A stretch of DNA of 34,222 nucleotides from Candidatus Melainabacteria bacterium (lineage in GTDB: Bacteria > Cyanobacteriota > Vampirovibrionia > Obscuribacterales > Obscuribacteraceae), in NCBI GenBank assembly GCA_016212515.1, contig JACRFZ010000116.1:1-34222 (forward strand), written 5' to 3'. Made by a program: the position numbers and the translations under genes. Positions 32,196 through 34,222 of the stretch are shown in pieces. The notes under the pieces are model-generated. The model was not told the DNA's origin. It ran no database searches and saw nothing but the letters and a program-made list of their open reading frames with translations. Position 1 is the first letter of the stretch; the number at the start of each line of letters is the position of its first letter.

Positions 32196-32238
32196 TTGTT
32201 TGTTTGATATGCTTCCGCCAATGAGACAAATGTAATGC

Positions 32239-32292
32239 TTGCCCGAAGGGCAAATTATAAGAGCAATTTAGTCCGTCAGGGTAAAATTGCCC
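32239..32292 (+). promoter_or_regulatory. Competing TTGCCC/GGGCAA hairpin segments in the transporter leader
   Basis: Three segments occur in the 134-bp leader: TTGCCC (32239-32244), GGGCAA (32248-32253) and TTGCCC again (32287-32292). The middle one can pair with either flank: a tight GAA-loop hairpin with the first, or a longer structure with the second. That is the layout of an attenuator, but no T-tract is present. They sit 37-90 bases before the GTG start. Confidence 0.3.
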
Positions 32293-32329
32293 GTTGGCAT
32301 CATGAATCATTATCCCCCGCTCCACTCGG

Positions 32330-33658
32330 GTGCATATCTTGGCTAAAGGGCTTGAACTGAAGGAACTCTGGCTGTCCCTATTCAGCGTTCCGAAAGGTGA
32401 GAGATGTCGTACCGGGCTTCTGTTTGCCTGGTTGTTTTTCTTTATCACCACCTATTATGTCTTGCGTCCTGTGCGGCGCGGTATCGTGCTTGACGGCCTT
32501 GGTAATGACAATATGTGTTTTGTCTATGTCGGCACGGCCCTGGTCACCGGTGTCACAGTCTGGGTCTATTCCAAGTTCGCCCATTTGCCGCGGCAGGTCT
32601 TAATCGGCACCATCTATAGTATCTTTCTTGCAAATCTGTTGGCCTTCTATTTCCTCTTGCCGGGCGGCAATAATATTACATCCGGTGCCTTCTGGGTCTG
32701 GCTGGACGTCTTTTCCATAATGGGCGTCACTCTATTTTGGATGTACGCCAACGATGTTTTTGATTCTACGAGAGCGAGAGCGCTTTTCGGTATCATCTCG
32801 GCCGGGGGTGGTCTGGGCGCGGTGCTGGGTAGTTCCATCACGGCTTCCCTGGTGAAGGTGCTGGGGACCTATAATATGCTGCTTGTGGCGGCAGGTCTCA
32901 TTGCCGTTACTATGGCGATTTTCCTCTGCCTTGAGAAGCTGAACCTGAAGAATCCGGTACGCCGTTCGGCCAAAATGGAAGTTAAAAAGGCCGACCTGTC
33001 TAAGATGACGGAAGTCTTCAAGGTCATTGCCTCTAACAAGTTTCTCCTCTGCCTTACCTGCCTGGTTTGCTTCGAGCGTATTACCCCCGACTTGATTCAA
33101 TTCCTGTATAACGATGTCTTGCATCATATGGCTCAGGGCCGCGATGCTCTCACTTTCCTGGATGCCACCCTGGAGAGAAATCGGGGCATTTTCGAGTTTC
33201 TTGTGGAACTCTTTCTGGTTTCCTTTATTCTCAAGAAATTAGGTACGGGCTTCTGTCTGACTTCATCGGCGGCGGCAATCTTCTTTGCCGTGGTCGCCTT
33301 TGCTCTCCTGGGTAATCCGCTCATTATCGTCACGGTTTTTCATTTGGATGAGGGCATGCGCCATGCCTGGTTTAAGTCGGCCAAAGAGCTGACTTATACA
33401 GTCACCAGCCGCGACGTGCTCTATAACGTCAAACCGGTGATAGAGATGTTCTTCTACCGGTTCTCTCGCGGCTTTGCCGGTGTGGCCATCTACCTGGTCA
33501 ATAATGTTCTGCATCTAGGTGCCGGAGGAGTGATGTTCCTTTGTGCCGCTTGCGCCCTCACCTGGATCTGGGCCGGTGTGAGCCTGACCCGAGAATTTGC
33601 GCGCCTGGAGGAGACTCGCCGGGAAGAGGAGAGCAAGACCCTGGCGGTGGCCGTTTAG
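32330..33658 (+). CDS. NTP/NDP-transporter-like (AAA/Npt family-like) membrane protein
   Basis: 442 residues from GTG 32330 (a TTG three codons later is possible; the ribosome site is weak). It has about ten to twelve hydrophobic helices, starting with GLLFAWLFFFITTYYVLRPV then RRGIVLDGLG. The motif YYxLRPxR in the first helix is typical of the ATP:ADP antiporter-like family and its MFS relatives. SAGGGLGAVLGSSITASLVK near 162-181 is the matching Gly-rich helix. Charged loops fall near 205-225 and the C-terminus (ARLEETRREEESKT). True Npt proteins exchange nucleotides in intracellular bacteria; many free-living bacteria carry relatives with unknown substrates. The stop codon TAG at 33656-33658 overlaps the stop of the convergent hemerythrin gene. 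Confidence 0.68.
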   Translation: MHILAKGLELKELWLSLFSVPKGERCRTGLLFAWLFFFITTYYVLRPVRRGIVLDGLGNDNMCFVYVGTALVTGVTVWVYSKFAHLPRQVLIGTIYSIFLANLLAFYFLLPGGNNITSGAFWVWLDVFSIMGVTLFWMYANDVFDSTRARALFGIISAGGGLGAVLGSSITASLVKVLGTYNMLLVAAGLIAVTMAIFLCLEKLNLKNPVRRSAKMEVKKADLSKMTEVFKVIASNKFLLCLTCLVCFERITPDLIQFLYNDVLHHMAQGRDALTFLDATLERNRGIFEFLVELFLVSFILKKLGTGFCLTSSAAAIFFAVVAFALLGNPLIIVTVFHLDEGMRHAWFKSAKELTYTVTSRDVLYNVKPVIEMFFYRFSRGFAGVAIYLVNNVLHLGAGGVMFLCAACALTWIWAGVSLTREFARLEETRREEESKTLAVAV

Positions 33659-34222
33659 AGTACGCGCATGGCCAGCATGTGGCGCAGGGGACCGTCGTCC
33701 AGACCGAGTTTTTGGAAGATGCGCGGATAGAGTTCCATTTCTTTCTTCAAATGCTCCGCCATGTCTGCTTCCAGATCCATGAGGTGCAGGTAGAGTTGGT
33801 TGAGTGTTTTCTCTTCCGGCTTATCGGAGAGCTTGAAATTGCCGCAAAGCCGTTTGATTTTGGACAGCATGGAACGCATGGTGCTGTTTTCCTTGCGGTG
33901 AGCTTCTACGATTTCCTCTATAAAAGCTTTGGTTTGCTGGTCGGTTCGTCCCTTCTCTACTTCCAGAAGCATGGGGAAAATGGTCTCGTCTTCTTCACGC
34001 GCATGGGCTATCAGTCGGTGACTGAGCATTTCCACTATGTCTTTCAATTCAGTGAAGTTCTTGCCGACTGCCGAATCAGCTCGGTCTTTAGAGAGGTACT
34101 CTTTATCAAGCTGATTGATAATTTCTTTGATGAGCGGCAAATTGAGCTCTAGATACTGATGATGCAGGGCTTGTACGATCCCGATCAGGGACTCCGTATC
34201 AATTTCGTGACCCTTGTATAGA
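33655..34222 (-). CDS. Hemerythrin-like (RIC/ScdA/YtfE-type) protein, 5' end beyond the window
   Basis: The minus-strand frame ends at TAA 33657-33655 and is open through 34222, so the start lies to the right. A TTG at 34140 would give 161 residues, but the coding pattern continues upstream with IDTESLIGIVQALHHQYLEL then NLPLIKEI, the first half of the di-iron hemerythrin bundle. Iron ligands look complete: HHQYLELN, HAREEDETIFPML (H..EE...F), EAHRKENSTM and EADMAEHLKKEMELYPRI. This order fits the repair-of-iron-centres family (RIC), which restores Fe-S clusters after nitrosative or oxidative stress. The cysteine-bearing ScdA_N domain, if present, would lie outside. The last 4 bases overlap the transporter gene's end. 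Confidence 0.8.
   Translation of the reverse strand, partial: LYKGHEIDTESLIGIVQALHHQYLELNLPLIKEIINQLDKEYLSKDRADSAVGKNFTELKDIVEMLSHRLIAHAREEDETIFPMLLEVEKGRTDQQTKAFIEEIVEAHRKENSTMRSMLSKIKRLCGNFKLSDKPEEKTLNQLYLHLMDLEADMAEHLKKEMELYPRIFQKLGLDDGPLRHMLAMRVL

Noticed and set aside
33541..34152. 203-codon plus-strand frame near the right end
   Set aside because: It is antisense to the hemerythrin-like gene, which carries the iron-ligand motifs.
1..34222. tRNA, rRNA, CRISPR, transposase or integrase signatures
   Set aside because: Intergenic gaps were read on both strands and none contained cloverleaf-like sequence, regular spaced repeats or recombinase motifs. Small non-coding RNAs cannot be excluded by eye.

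Overview
The window looks like a chromosomal segment of a diderm bacterium with roughly mid-50s percent GC. The diderm inference rests on a predicted outer-membrane beta-barrel gene, a TonB-C-terminal-domain gene and many Sec-type signal peptides. GTG and TTG starts are frequent. The GH15/phosphorylase-kinase-like protein recalls cyanobacterial homologues, and the mix with HExxH-TPR, VIT/vWA and NTP/NDP-transporter-like proteins would suit a non-photosynthetic cyanobacterial relative (Melainabacteria/Obscuribacter type). That placement is a low-confidence inference made without any search. I see no rRNA, tRNA, CRISPR array, insertion sequence or origin.

Layout. 1-1979 (-): glycogen debranching enzyme glgX, cut by the left edge, with a 20-bp perfect palindrome upstream. 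2235-4501 (+): hotdog thioesterase translationally coupled to an Uup-type ABC-F ATPase. 4502-5084: a gap holding two tiny, look-alike single-pass membrane ORFs (57 and 24 aa) with good ribosome sites. 5085-6791: a second ABC-F ATPase. 6834-14711: a tightly packed row of a secreted HExxH protease with TPRs, a secreted GH15-like protein, ppc, proB and proA. The metabolic theme is carbon storage and anaplerosis feeding glutamate-to-proline synthesis.

14712-17574 is an accessory-looking stretch of lower GC: a DUF4375-like protein, an unknown protein, a small membrane protein, a ClpX-type zinc finger fused to a winged helix, and a decayed segment. 17575-22904 is an envelope cluster: a 641-aa Thr/Asn-rich secreted protein, divergent from a secreted FecR-like protein coupled to a beta-barrel protein, then a lone CdiI-like immunity protein and a small secreted TonB-C-terminal protein. 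23006-25789 holds three poorly characterised proteins, one of them RsiV/DUF3298-like.

25808-33658 starts with a structured divergent promoter region (17-bp tandem repeat and an inverted repeat overlapping a TTGACA box and the start codon). It drives a MerR-family regulator followed at 6 bp by an 866-aa VIT/vWA protein, then formate-tetrahydrofolate ligase, a secreted helical protein overlapping it by one base, a RraB-like protein and an NTP/NDP-transporter-like membrane protein. That last gene converges with a hemerythrin/RIC-type gene running off the right edge, and their stop codons overlap.

The best candidates for undescribed biology are the paired micro-membrane proteins, the MerR-VIT/vWA unit with its operator, the FecR-like/barrel/Thr-Asn-rich cluster, and the zinc-finger/winged-helix protein with its own small palindrome.
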